Shown piece by piece: positions 1 to 8,180 of a stretch of DNA of 14,089 nt. The notes under the pieces were generated by a model. The model did no database searches. It had not been told where the DNA came from and saw only the letters and a list, made by a program, of their open reading frames with translations. The position numbers and the translations under genes are program-made. The DNA is from Dictyocoela muelleri (Eukaryota > Microsporidia), in the NCBI GenBank assembly GCA_016256075.1, contig SDVU01000384.1, positions 1-14,089 of the forward strand. Reading direction: 5' to 3'. The number at the start of each line of letters is the position of its first letter. The first letter of the stretch is position 1.

Positions 1-231
1 ATAATTTATATGAAAAATTTTATAATATTATTCACGATGTATAATAATATCTGAACTTCTTTTTGATGTAATTTTATAGGTAATTAATGGTTTTATATTG
101 TCATTAATTAATTTTAAGATTGATTTTTTTGGGGCGAAACTGTTCACGTTTCGACCCATGGGGCGAACGCGAAAAAACGCTTTTAATGCACGCCTTAAAA
201 AATAAATCAATTTCTCTTTCAGTGATTGTAA
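1..231. other. AT-rich DNA with a small GC-rich hairpin patch
   Basis: No gene is recognised. The only notable structure is at about 131-158, where GGGGCGAAAC is followed by a short loop and GTTTCGACCC, giving a 10-bp stem with one mismatch. GGGGCGAA is repeated in direct orientation about 25 bases further on, next to a small GCG-A-tract-CGC hairpin. Short open frames here cover AT-rich sequence and show no protein family I know. Confidence 0.4.
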
Positions 232-581
232 TAAGATCTATTTTAATGAATAAAAAATGGTTCCCGTATACTTTGTTCCCCAAACAAAAAAACCCTTATG
301 GTCGTGACAAAAAATAAAATCATTAATTTAAAAAATTTATTAATTAGGAATTAATTAATTATCAATTTAATTTAAAATTATATATCCATAATAAAAGATA
401 AAAACCCAATCAATAATCTCCAATAAGACTCTTTTGATCATATACATAAAAAAATAACTTTCTAAATATTCCATTATATTATGATTTATATGCACTTCTC
501 TTTTTAAACTAGACCAATTTGTATAGTGTATTGGTGTGTATAGCAGTTTCATGATCATTCTTAAAATACTATTTAATAATG
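232..581 (+). repeat. Dispersed repeat, copy 1 (uninterrupted)
   Basis: This stretch aligns along its length, by eye at roughly four matches in five, with 12175-12518 in the same orientation. The strongest blocks are GGTTCCCGTATA at 259 (12196 in copy 2), AAAATCATTAATTT, CTCTTTTGATCA, TTTCATGATCATT and ACTATTTAATAATG at the end. Weaker similarity may resume further on, around GGTGTATTT near 770 and 12625. No coding potential is seen. It lacks the TG...CA ends of an LTR, so I call it only a dispersed repeat of unknown class. Its value is that the site corresponding to the insertion point of the 9506-12174 element is intact here. Confidence 0.7.
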
Positions 582-891
582 TATATGATTAAAACAGTTT
601 TCTTTGATGATTATATGGCTGATTAAATACAATTTATTATGAATTAATTATTTTTTTATAAAATTGATAATGATATTTTTTGAAATTAAATTGATAATTA
701 ATTAATTTTTTACTAATAAATTTTTAAAATTAATGGGATAATGGGATTTAAATCATACTCATTTGGGGGGTGTATTTTTTTTTATAAATTAATCTTCATG
801 CATTTGAAAAGTAACATCGGAGAAAATAAATTTAAAAATTACTTACATTAAAAATATATTAGAATAAATTTCATGTACAAAATTATGTAAA
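582..891. other. AT-rich spacer, nothing recognised
   Basis: This stretch is mostly A/T runs with TAATTAATT-like words. A G-run (GGGGGG) occurs near 765. I see no gene, RNA or clear repeat, apart from possible weak continuation of the dispersed repeat around 760-795. Confidence 0.4.
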
Positions 892-1136
892 TACGGTCTC
901 GGTTCTGTCAAACTTCTTAAGAATAAAATAAACATTGCCAAATGTACCAAAAGAAAATGTCGCAGAAAATACTATTTTGAATAAACCGCCTTTTTTAATA
1001 CGCGAATAAATTTTTAGTAACATTATTTATAATCGAGGATATTTTTTCTGGCAATAAGATTAAAAATATTTCTATTAGATATGATGTTTCAAAGAAAACA
1101 GTGAGAAAAATTATTATTTCTAAAAGAGAGCCTTAA
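892..1136 (+). pseudogene. Merlin/IS1595 (ISXO2-like) transposase, N-terminal fragment
   Basis: The plus strand encodes a zinc-ribbon tail followed by a helix-turn-helix, in the order expected for IS1595/Merlin transposases. The first part reads NIAKCTKRKCRRKYYFE, resembling the family's C-T-x-K-x-C-R-x-x-Y zinc segment. The second part reads DIFSGNKIKNISIRYDVSKK followed by TVRKII, a typical HTH with the VSKKTV recognition-helix signature. One in-frame stop and one frame change separate the parts, so it is a pseudogene. The DDE catalytic domain is absent: the frame ends at a stop at 1134-1136 and the 18-bp minisatellite begins about 35 bases later. Merlin-like transposons are common in microsporidia. 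The assignment rests on motif order and spacing seen by eye. Confidence 0.6.
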
Positions 1137-1170
1137 AAAAGATTATCAAGATAATATGTCACGCGCGCAG

Positions 1171-1434
1171 CGCGAGACATATGCCAAACGCGAGACATAT
1201 GCCAAACGCGAGACATCTGCCAAACGCGAGACATATGCCAAACGCGATACATATGCCAAACGCGAGACATATGCAAAACGCGAGACATATGCCAAACGCG
1301 AGACATATGCCAAACGCGAGACATATGCCAAACGCGAGACATATGCTAAACGCGAGACATATGCAAAACGCGAGACATATGCCAAACGCGAGACATATGC
1401 CAAACGCGAGACATATTCCAAACGCGAGACATTT
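1171..1434. repeat. 18-bp minisatellite, 15 copies
   Basis: The unit CGCGAGACATATGCCAAA starts every 18 bases from 1171 to 1423 without a change of phase. Most copies are identical. Variants include ACATCTGCC near 1213, CGCGATAC at 1243, ATGCAAAA near 1270 and 1363, ATGCTAAA near 1345 and ATTCC near 1415. The array is far richer in G+C and CpG than its surroundings. No stop codon occurs in any of the six frames of the consensus, so long open frames here are a product of the repeat and are not called as genes. A short irregular lead-in (ACGCGCGCAG) precedes the first unit. Confidence 0.97.
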
Positions 1435-1510
1435 TACATTTTTTTATATTTATATTATATATTTTATATTTTATGTTTTTTTAATTTTAGAATAATTTTC
1501 TTAATTTTTT

Positions 1511-1585
1511 TACATCAATGAGAATCAAACCCAGATATTCCAAGCTGATACAAATGTTGTTAACCTCTCAACTAAAGTCCCCAAT
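1511..1585 (-). repeat. tRNA-like head of a SINE or tRNA relic
   Basis: Read on the minus strand, this segment carries good matches to both internal Pol III promoter boxes: TAGTTGAGAGG (A box, 1564-1574) followed by GTTAACA, and GGGTTTGATTCTC (B box, 1520-1532) with a TTTGATT T-loop. The segment starts GGGGACT, but the 3' side does not pair with it, so no acceptor stem forms and this is not a working tRNA. The words GTTAACA after the A box and GATGTAAA after the B box recur in the head at 13711-13780, suggesting one family. It lies between the minisatellite and the left end of the pogo-like element. Confidence 0.5.
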
Positions 1586-1619
1586 TATTTTTTATATATA
1601 TACAGTGTAACCTCGCAAT

Positions 1620-3115
1620 AACGGATTTCACGGTTACATTTTTTTTTTAATTGTCCGTTATTGATAAATAACGGACAAAAAATTTTTAAAAACATTTTAA
1701 TTACATTTTTCTTAATTAAATCAAAAATATCAAGCCCTGTTTCTGTCTTTTTATTGACTAAGCTCTTCTTTAAATCAAAAATTAGATCTAAATTTACTAG
1801 ATTATGTATTAAGATGTAGTTTTCTAAAGCAGAGACATATTCCAATGCTTCGTAATGCGTAGGTGTTCTCTCTAAAACTTCATTGTTTTCATGTTCATCC
1901 CTTTCCTCTTCTATATATTTATTTTTAATTTCACCAATAAAGTTTTGCTGCCGGGACTCTTCTTTTGCTTCTTCAAGAAAACACTCATCATCTTCGTATT
2001 CAGCAAAACATGTGGTTTCAAAATCATTTAAGTTAGTTACAATGCTTTCTACATCTTAACATCTATGAAAGAATTTTTAATTGCTTTTTTATAGCAGTTT
2101 ACAATTGTTTCAGACGAAACTTCTCTCCAAGATTCCAATATCAGTATCAATGAATCAAAAATTTTAAACCAATTTAAACAACTTGAAAATGTTTCCGATG
2201 GGTTTTTAGCAAGCGCGAAAGTAATTTTACCATTGAGTTTCTTTTTATAAAGAAATTTAAACGTTTTGATAATTCCTTGATCTAATTGCTGAATCCTAGA
2301 TGTTACACCAGGTGGGAAAAACAAAACCTAAACATTACTGTAATTTGTACCAGAAGGATGAACAGGTGCATTATCGAGAGTCAATAAAATCCTTCTATCT
2401 TGATTTTTCATCTCTGTGTTCAAATCAAAAAGCCATTTTTCAAAAATTTCCAAAGTCATCCAGGCTTTTGAACTATGCTCATAACGAATATTTAGCCTGT
2501 TAAAATCTAGATTCTTGAATCCTCTTGGCGTTTTAAACTTTCAAATCAATAATGGATTTATCTTTTCACCACATAAACAACACAAAATAATATTGTAACC
2601 CAAAATTTACTAAATTTAACACTGATCTGTTTCTCATTTGCAGTACATAATGTTTTGCTCGGGGTGCATTTATAGAAAAATCCGGTTTCGTCGCAGTTAA
2701 AAATGTCTTTTTCGTCGTACATTTTCAATTTTTTAAAAAAATTCTTTAAAAGATTCAATTGTACTCTCGTCGACTAAGCCTGACTCTCCTTGTATGCTTT
2801 TACAAACTATGTTATGTCGTGATTTGAATCTTTGCAGAAATCCATCGAAGCAATGAAATTTTCAAAACCACTTAATTTAGCTAATTCTAGAGCCATTTCC
2901 TTGATATTAATATCATGTATGGTGCAAAATCTTTCTCTTTTATGGTTGATCCATTTCAAAAATATTTTATCAAAAATGAAAGTCGGGAAAAGTGTGCGAA
3001 ATATTTAGAGACTTTTTGTTTTCACTATTATCTTTTATCAGATTTGACGACTTTGAAATATCGTTCAATGTTGAAACTGGTAGGAAAGTTCAATTGACAG
3101 TTGCCTCTATGTTAA
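1620..3115 (-). pseudogene. Pogo/Tigger-type DDE transposase (CENP-B/jerky-like), decayed
   Basis: Domains appear in family order on the minus strand. An HTH-like start at about 3110-2900 includes SLNISHTFPDFHF. A CENP-B-type second HTH at about 2850-2720 includes FLQRFKSRHNIV and QGESGLVDESTIESF. The DDE_1 catalytic domain follows: first acid in IFNCDETGFFYKC (about 2680-2715), then INPLLI and TPRGFKNL, second acid in LLTLDNAPVHPS (about 2360-2390), third in PPGVTSRIQQLDQGII (about 2275-2320). The last two are 30 residues apart, the pogo spacing. An acidic tail (EYEDDECFLEEAKEES) follows, and the final open frame runs out through the left terminal repeat. All three catalytic acids survive, but at least two in-frame stops (one after INPLLI, one between the second and third acids) and several frame changes break the gene. 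Confidence 0.9.
1653..1676. promoter_or_regulatory. Subterminal palindrome in the pogo-like element
   Basis: GTCCGTTATT, a 4-nt spacer GATA and AATAACGGAC form a perfect 10-bp-arm palindrome 50 bases inside the left end. It contains the same CCGTTATT word as the terminal repeat. At the right end the related word occurs at about 3223, 3245, 3324 and 3340. Pogo transposase is known to bind more than one site per end, so these are candidate transposase sites (inference). Confidence 0.5.
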
Positions 3116-3361
3116 AACTCGTTTTTTATAAAAAAAAAATTTATAATCTCGTATTTTTATTCTACTGTTAGTCTCTTCCTCAAGTTTTTTCCTATAATAG
3201 GGATACATTTTTTTAAAAAAAACGTTATTGAAAAACAACAAATTCGTTATTGCGAGTGAGTAAATATATTAAATTTTGCTCATGGTTACCAAAATTGAAT
3301 AAAAATATCTTTATTGGGAGAATCCGTTATTGAGGATATCCGTTATTGCGATGTTACACTG

Positions 3362-4560
3362 TATATGCAATAAGCGATTCAGATATATAAATCCGATGAT
3401 AGAAGATTCTAATCATTGGTGGTCCAAATATTGTTTTTTTTTTCTAAAATCGTTTTTATTGTAATATAAACATATTTTATTTAAAAATCAACTTTAGTAC
3501 TTTTTTAGCCCTATTTTTTAATATTTCTTAAAAGTTTAATAATACATTTGATGCGTGTATATTTGCTCTGATATATTCACTAATGAAAGTATATTTATGA
3601 CACACAGTGTCATGAGTACAATCGAATTCAATTTAATTGGCATATGATCAAAAATGTCAGTCTATATAGTTGAATTTGATCTTTTTAAAAATAACCTGTG
3701 TTAATTTGTGACTGATCGAAATTTTATCTTTATTTTCGGTTTATTCGAAAACCGAGGGTTTTGAAACAAATATATTCTAAACCGCGGTTTTTCAAAAAAA
3801 GCGGGTTTTCAGAAACCTTAGATGTCACTAACCAATAAAAAGAACCTTCTCATTTACTCTAGGAACGATGTTAAAAATTGATAGCCTTTTGGCTATTTAT
3901 ATTTTAAAAATGTTTTAGGTTAAAAATATCCTTAAAAGATTATCTAAAAATCATATTTATTTTTTATATACTTTTTAATTTCCAAATGAACCAATCATCA
4001 ACCTAACCAATAACAACCATCTTAACTCTTTTAATCTAATCAATAATAAGACCCTTTTAAATTAAATAACAAATAACTAGTCGCTGGTGTTTGTATAGGA
4101 AAATAAGTAGTAGAAAAACCATCAATTAATTTGTCAAAAATCGATAAGGTTTAAATTATGCGGTAAAATTTTTTAATTTGTTTTTTTTTCTAAAAAAATA
4201 AATGTTTTTTTGTTATAATATGTTTATTAGAATAAAAAAGGTGATTTTTTAGAATCCATGTTGCATATGTTTTCTTATTATATAGTTTTTTTATTTAAAT
4301 CTATTGCATTTCCTAATTAAAATTTTAAGATATACTTTTAAATATAAACAGACCTTTAAAAGATTCATAAAAAAGTTAAGAAAATTAAACAGTAAAAGAA
4401 AAAAAAGATATTATAAAAATACAAAATTCAAAATGATTTTCTTGAGAAATATTTTTTTGACATACTCAAAGAAAATAGTAATTTCAATCTCAAATATTCA
4501 GAATCGCTTTGCGCGCAAGCGCAAAAGCAGACACTTGGTAAAATAATCAAGAATTATTTT
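3362..4560. other. Long AT-rich stretch without a recognised gene
   Basis: I find no convincing gene in about 1.2 kb. Small structures are present: TGACAC-ACA-GTGTCA at 3598-3612; a cluster of CGGTTT/AAACCG words at about 3735-3830 that can form short hairpins; ATAGCC-TTTT-GGCTAT near 3881-3898; and a GC-rich near-palindrome GCTTTGCGCGCAAGC near 4507. An open stretch at about 4304-4546 would encode a Lys-rich, low-complexity peptide without an ATG start. Another frame there is also partly open, so I do not call either. The CGGTTT words resemble those inside the MITE palindrome at 5501-5653 and may be transposon debris. Confidence 0.35.
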
Positions 4561-5359
4561 CAAAAATTATTTATTAACCCTAATAATAAAAAAACAAGCA
4601 TATTCATTCGCAATAGCTTCTAAAAAGGTTATTCCATAAAATAAATTTTCATTTTCACATATTTCCTTTATCTTTAAATGTTTTTTTATCCGATTTTATA
4701 ATTTGTTTTTTTGAGTTTAAAATTATTCTGAAAATTCTCTGTTTAATTCTTTCGTAAATAAATAATCTCTTGTTCTTATTTTACTAATAAAAAGCATTAA
4801 TTATGAGTGGAAATGTTCAAATTCTTGGTTAAGACTTCTATTAGAAGCTTCAACATTATTATTATTTAGGTGATATTCTTTAAAACACGGTCAAAACATT
4901 TCCAATTTTTTTTATTCCACGCTGTTTTTGAATTTTCTGATATATAATTTTTTTCAATGAAAAATAACCAATGTTTTATTTTTTCGTCATAATAGTGTAA
5001 TAATACTAAATTACGTAATATGTTGAAATAAGATTCAACTTTTTCAATTGGTGAAAATGACAATGATAAAATCAGACGAGTATATTCTTTAAATTTTCTA
5101 TCAGATTTACATGTCTTATATGGGCATTTAATTTTAAATTCTTGATTATGTTTTGTCACCAATTGAAAAAACATCCATGTATAATGATATTTGGAAAAAT
5201 ATCTTTTAAAGCTTCGTGAATACTCTTTTCATAATCAACGATTATATTCTCCAGATTAATTTGATTTAAAATATTTTTAACTAGAGAAAACATTTTAAAT
5301 ATTGTTCTTTTGTCTTATTTTTTAAAAGTATATAAGCTATAGGTAGATTTTTTCGGAGC

Positions 5360-5405
5360 AAGGCTGTGAGAGTGTCCACATTAATGTGGGCACTCTCACA
5401 GTCTT
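5360..5405. repeat. End hairpin of MITE no. 1
   Basis: A 46-nt near-perfect inverted repeat: AAGGCTGTGAGAGTG pairs with CACTCTCACAGTCTT around an inner CCACAT-TAATGTGG palindrome. Its left arm is part of the terminal repeat, so the terminal sequence occurs three times in the element: the outer left end, the inner hairpin arm and the right end. Confidence 0.9.
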
Positions 5406-5487
5406 AATAAAAAAATTAAAAAAACCGCATTCAATATTTTATAAATTATAACAAGTACCAAAAGCAATGTATTCTTATCGAAAACTA

Positions 5488-5671
5488 ATCCAATAGATTT
5501 CGGTTTTTACCGAGTCTTCAGCACCCCTATAAAAATAAAAGTTCCATTCTTCTGAGCATAGGATATGATTATTTCAAATAAGAATCATATCCTATGCTCA
5601 GAGGAATGTAACTTTACTGTTTTTTAGGGGAGATGAAGAACCGGTAAAAACCGAAAAAAAAGATTTGGAAT
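5488..5671. repeat. Large internal palindrome (about 184 bp) in MITE no. 1
   Basis: The core arms are perfect over 20 bp: TCTGAGCATAGGATATGATT at 5551-5570 against its complement at 5583-5602, with a 12-nt loop. Matching continues outward with small gaps (GGAATG/CATTC, AGGGG/CCCCT, GAAGA/TCTTC) to CGGTTTTTACCG at 5501-5512 and CGGTAAAAACCG at 5642-5653, then AATCCAA and TTTGGAAT at the rim. The CGGT...ACCG words can also fold on themselves. A transcript would form a long hairpin. It may be a separate foldback element nested in the MITE, but I see no target duplication. Confidence 0.88.
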
Positions 5672-6540
5672 AAAACAATAAAATATTTATTTATTTTTAA
5701 ATGAGTTGTTACGGAGATATTACAATAAAAAAAAATGTAATTTGAACAGATTGGTAAAAAATGGATTGATAATATAATTTAGTTATTAAATAAAAATATT
5801 TAATTATTAAACTTGATTTTTTTTTTCAATTAAAATTATGTAATTTTTTATATAATTTTTTGTAACAAACAGCACCCCCATGACTCCATACCTTGGGTTT
5901 GGGGACCCTCACAGCCTTGCACCATTTTTTTCTTAATATCTTTGTATGAATTACAAATATTTGATAGAATTCAGGGAGGCATCTTTTGAATGTTCCACCT
6001 ATTAACCATATTTTCTCTTTGAAGATGAATTTTAGAATTTTTGTTCATCATAATAATACAACCATCCTTTTCATTTTTACAAGAAACATCATAGATGAAT
6101 TTATTTCCTTCGATATCCTTAAATAGATTTTCTGGAATATTATTATCACTGGGCGAAATTAGATTTTTTTTCCTCATTCTGTTTTTTTTGTAAGACTTGA
6201 AATTTTTGTTATCTTTGATTTTTCGTTTATATATAAAGAATTTATTACATTCATGATAATTTCTTTAGGTTTTAAATGGCTATTTAATGCGTTATGTTTT
6301 ATATTTTCGTAAGTAAAAATTGAAATAAATTCGAATTCATTTTAACAATTATGATAATGATAATTGTTTTATTTGATAACCTTTAAATCATCTATATAAA
6401 TATAGGCATTACACTTTTTATTTGTACACCTGTAATAACATAATCCATTTTTTTCATTCTTTTTAGAAAATTTATTTTTGCGATAAATAACAGCATTGTT
6501 CCCTGTCCTCGTTTTAATTTCAATTAATTCATTTACATAA

Positions 6541-7395
6541 AATTACGACGTAATTCAAACATCTATTCTTCTTTCATATGAGGGGTAATTTTTTTTGAAA
6601 ATTTTGCGCAAATGTCCGTTTTTCACAAAAATTATATTGTAATTCAGAACAAAACAAAAAACATTCTTGATTAATATTGATGAAAAATTATTCATTAGTA
6701 ATTGACATGAAAATTTACTTTGAACGACTTGTACATTAGTGTCAAATGATGCAAAAAATAATATTAGAATCTTATTATGTCCATAGATATATAAATAACA
6801 TTGAAAACCCATAAGAAAAAAATAAATACTTTATGAATTTTCAAGTTCTCTTCAATCAAATATTAAAATAAATAGCAAAAAACTACCAGAATTTATAATA
6901 AAAATATATTTATAAACACAAAAACATAATATTTTGGCAACATTACGACATTTTGAACACAAAAACATATATTTATAATATAATTCTTTCTATAGTCGCC
7001 TTACGCTTTAAAAAACACTAGTAACAACGTCTACATACACAAATATACTAAATTTTATCCATGTATGTAATATCCACTACTATTACTTCTCAATTTTAAG
7101 CATACTTGATTCGTTGAGACTCCACCTTGGTCTATGACTTGGGTTTTTGGTAAACGACATCTTTAACACAAAAAATACCAGAATTATTGCATTTAAATAT
7201 TTAAAATCTTTCTGGTCTCTTACTACATGTATCAATCTGCTCTATAATGAAAAATTTAAGGTATAGGATTATTTGTTTTTGAATTAAAAACACATAAAAA
7301 GACATAATAAAAATATAACAAAAGATATGCAAAAAGACCTTAATGAACATATTTATGCTGACATAAATATATATACACTCTGACAATATAAATAA
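6541..7395. other. AT-rich stretch, no gene recognised
   Basis: The minus strand is open at 6555-6812 for 85 codons (a start reading MGFQCYLYIYGHNK, ending YPSYERRIDV) just before the FLYWCH finger of the MULE remnant. It might be an upstream part of that transposase or chance; I do not recognise it. Another open stretch at 7201-7386 is hydrophobic and low in complexity. Around 7105-7160 the sequence CCTTGG...CTTGGGTTTTTGG recalls the right end of the MITEs but is too weak to call. Confidence 0.35.
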
Positions 7396-7795
7396 TTACC
7401 AGCCTGGCGAGTTATCACCAACTTTGTTCGTTAGACATTTAATTCTTGGTGTTTGAAATATACTTCATTCTTAAACCGCTCTGAAGCCAGGCAGTATACT
7501 CGATTTTTTTATCAATGACTAGGAAAGATACAGTTAATTATAAATTTTTGATGAATTTTTAATTTCAATACTTTTTAGTGATACTTCATAACAATCACTC
7601 TCAGACACAGGAATGTCTTTCGTCTTAATTTTCATATTAGACCAAGTATTAATCAGCTATACCCACCGTAAGAACTGTATATCTGTTTTATTTCAGACCG
7701 ATTAATGTCTCTCCAGATTATTTAATAAAGTGACATCATTTAAATTATGCATGAATTTGAATTCAAGAATGTTAATCACTGAAATATTTCAGCCC
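7396..7795 (-). repeat. tRNA-headed dispersed repeat, copy A (degenerate)
   Basis: This stretch aligns with 13361-13782 through most of its length. Shared blocks include GTTATCACC near 7410, GAAGCC then GTATAC at about 7483-7498, AATGACT..GGATACAG near 7513, TTTTAATATTAGA-like and AAG.ATTAATCAGCTATAC at about 7630-7660, TATTTAATAAAG near 7720, and AATTTGAATTCAA..ATGTTAA at 7756-7774. The right end corresponds to the tRNA-like head of copy B, but in this copy the A and B boxes have decayed. No coding potential is seen. A head-plus-body repeat of about 400 bp suggests a tRNA-derived SINE read on the minus strand (inference). Confidence 0.6.
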
Positions 7796-7874
7796 ATTAA
7801 TAAAATATTAATTAAATTATATTTAGCAAAAATTATTTTTATCATGATTTGTTATTTTCAATCTATATATTCTT

Positions 7875-8132
7875 AAATATGATTTATTTTTAAATTAAAT
7901 ATGATTTATTTTTAAATTAAATATGATTTATTTTTAAATTAAATATGATTTATTTTTAAATTAAGTATGATTTATTTTTAAATTAAGTATGATTTATATT
8001 TAAATTAAGTATGATTTATTTTTAAAATAAGTATGATTTATTTTTAAAATAAGTATGATTTATTTTTAAATTAAGTATGATTTATATTTAAATTAAGTAT
8101 GATTTATATTTAAATTAAATATGATTTATATT
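7875..8132. repeat. 22-bp AT satellite, about 12 copies
   Basis: The word TATGATTTAT recurs exactly every 22 bases, with its G at 7881, 7903, 7925 and so on to 8123. The rest of the unit is TTTTAAATTAAA. Copies fall into subtypes in order: AAATATG first, then AAGTATG from about 7965, with TATTT replacing TTTTT in some later copies, as expected from local duplication of variants. The array ends about 48 bases before the ATG of the SNARE-like gene, so it forms that gene's upstream region. Confidence 0.96.
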
Positions 8133-8174
8133 AATGAATTAAAATTTTTATATTTATTTAAATCATAATTATCA

Positions 8175-8178
8175 CCCC
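8175..8178 (+). promoter_or_regulatory. CCCC motif 3 nt upstream of the start codon
   Basis: ATCACCCCATATGG places a run of four C just before the ATG at 8181 in otherwise almost pure A/T sequence. C-rich (CCC) signals within a few bases of the start codon have been described upstream of many microsporidian genes, where leaders are very short. This supports both the chosen start and the organism group. The match is only four bases, so it is suggestive. Confidence 0.5.
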
Positions 8179-8180
8179 AT

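Larger units (their letters stand above)
1603..3361 (-). mobile_element. Pogo/Tigger-like DNA transposon, full length, decayed
   Basis: The ends are matched inverted repeats: CAGTGTAACCTCGCAATAAC starting at 1603 and its complement ending at 3361, with one mismatch over the outer 22 bp and weaker matching to about 27 bp. TA lies on both sides (1601-1602 and 3362-3363), the target duplication of the Tc1/mariner-pogo group. The 1759-bp body carries one transposase read on the minus strand. Short copies of CGTTATTG recur near both ends and probably serve as transposase sites. The near-identical ends show that the borders are intact, while several stops and frameshifts in the gene show that it cannot make its own transposase. 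Confidence 0.93.
5355..5923. mobile_element. Foldback MITE no. 1, inserted in the MULE transposase
   Basis: This is a non-coding 569-bp element. The left end reads GGAGCAAGGCTGTGAGAG from 5355, and the complement of the right end reads GGTGCAAGGCTGTGAGGG, ending at 5923. Flanking 8-mers ATTTTTTC (5347-5354) and ATTTTTTT (5924-5931) form a target duplication matching at 7 of 8. It interrupts the MULE gene between the block ending FVIH and the block NLPIAYILL, which fixes the order of insertion. It contains an end hairpin (5360-5405) and a larger internal palindrome (5488-5671). An 8-bp duplication suits Merlin or hAT families. The GG start favours Merlin, of which a transposase fragment exists at 892-1136 (inference). 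A sister element lies at 12726-13338. Confidence 0.85.
4801..6540 (-). pseudogene. MULE (Mutator-like) transposase with FLYWCH finger, split by a MITE
   Basis: Read on the minus strand, the parts are in family order. A FLYWCH-type zinc finger lies at about 6520-6330, with TRTGNNAVIYRKNKFSKKN, YYRCTNKKCNAYIYIDD and then NNYHYHNC. A linker at 6177-5975 includes NNIPENLFKDIEGNKFIYDV. The first catalytic block near 5950-6010 reads GGTFKRCLPEFYQIFVIH; the usual Asp of DGTF is not seen there. After the MITE come NLPIAYILLKNKTKEQYLKC (about 5345-5285), the second acid in NIIVDYEKSIHEALKDIFPN (about 5255-5190), GCFFN, and a C-terminal block ending NNNNVEASNRSLNQEF (about 4865-4815), which resembles the NNAVE...RSLN end of the family. 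Stops and frame changes occur in several places, so it is a pseudogene. No terminal inverted repeats were found. Confidence 0.8.

Noticed and set aside
1171-1434. CRISPR-like array.
   Set aside because: Units are directly tandem with no unique spacers, and there are no cas genes; the surroundings look eukaryotic.
1133-1521. Long open frames on both strands over the 18-bp array (peptides such as RETYAK or MSRVWH repeats).
   Set aside because: The repeat unit has no stop in any frame, so these frames arise automatically. Nothing supports a start, a promoter or an ordinary protein.
4304-4546. Lys-rich 80-codon open stretch on the plus strand.
   Set aside because: It has no ATG at its start, is low in complexity, has a competing partly open frame, and shows no family signature.
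6555-6812. 85-codon minus-strand open stretch upstream of the FLYWCH finger.
   Set aside because: The sequence is not recognisable. It could be part of the MULE remnant, but nothing in it confirms that, so it is mentioned only in the gap entry.
7105-7160. A third MITE right end (CTTGGGTTTTTGG...ACATCTTT).
   Set aside because: Only scattered words match, no partner left end or 8-bp duplication was found, and the spacing to neighbours differs from the true copy.
7396-7490. A functional tRNA suggested by GCCTGGC and GCCAGGC 91 bases apart on the minus strand.
   Set aside because: The T-arm and anticodon arm do not form, and the homologous copy near 13361-13450 does not keep the pairing.
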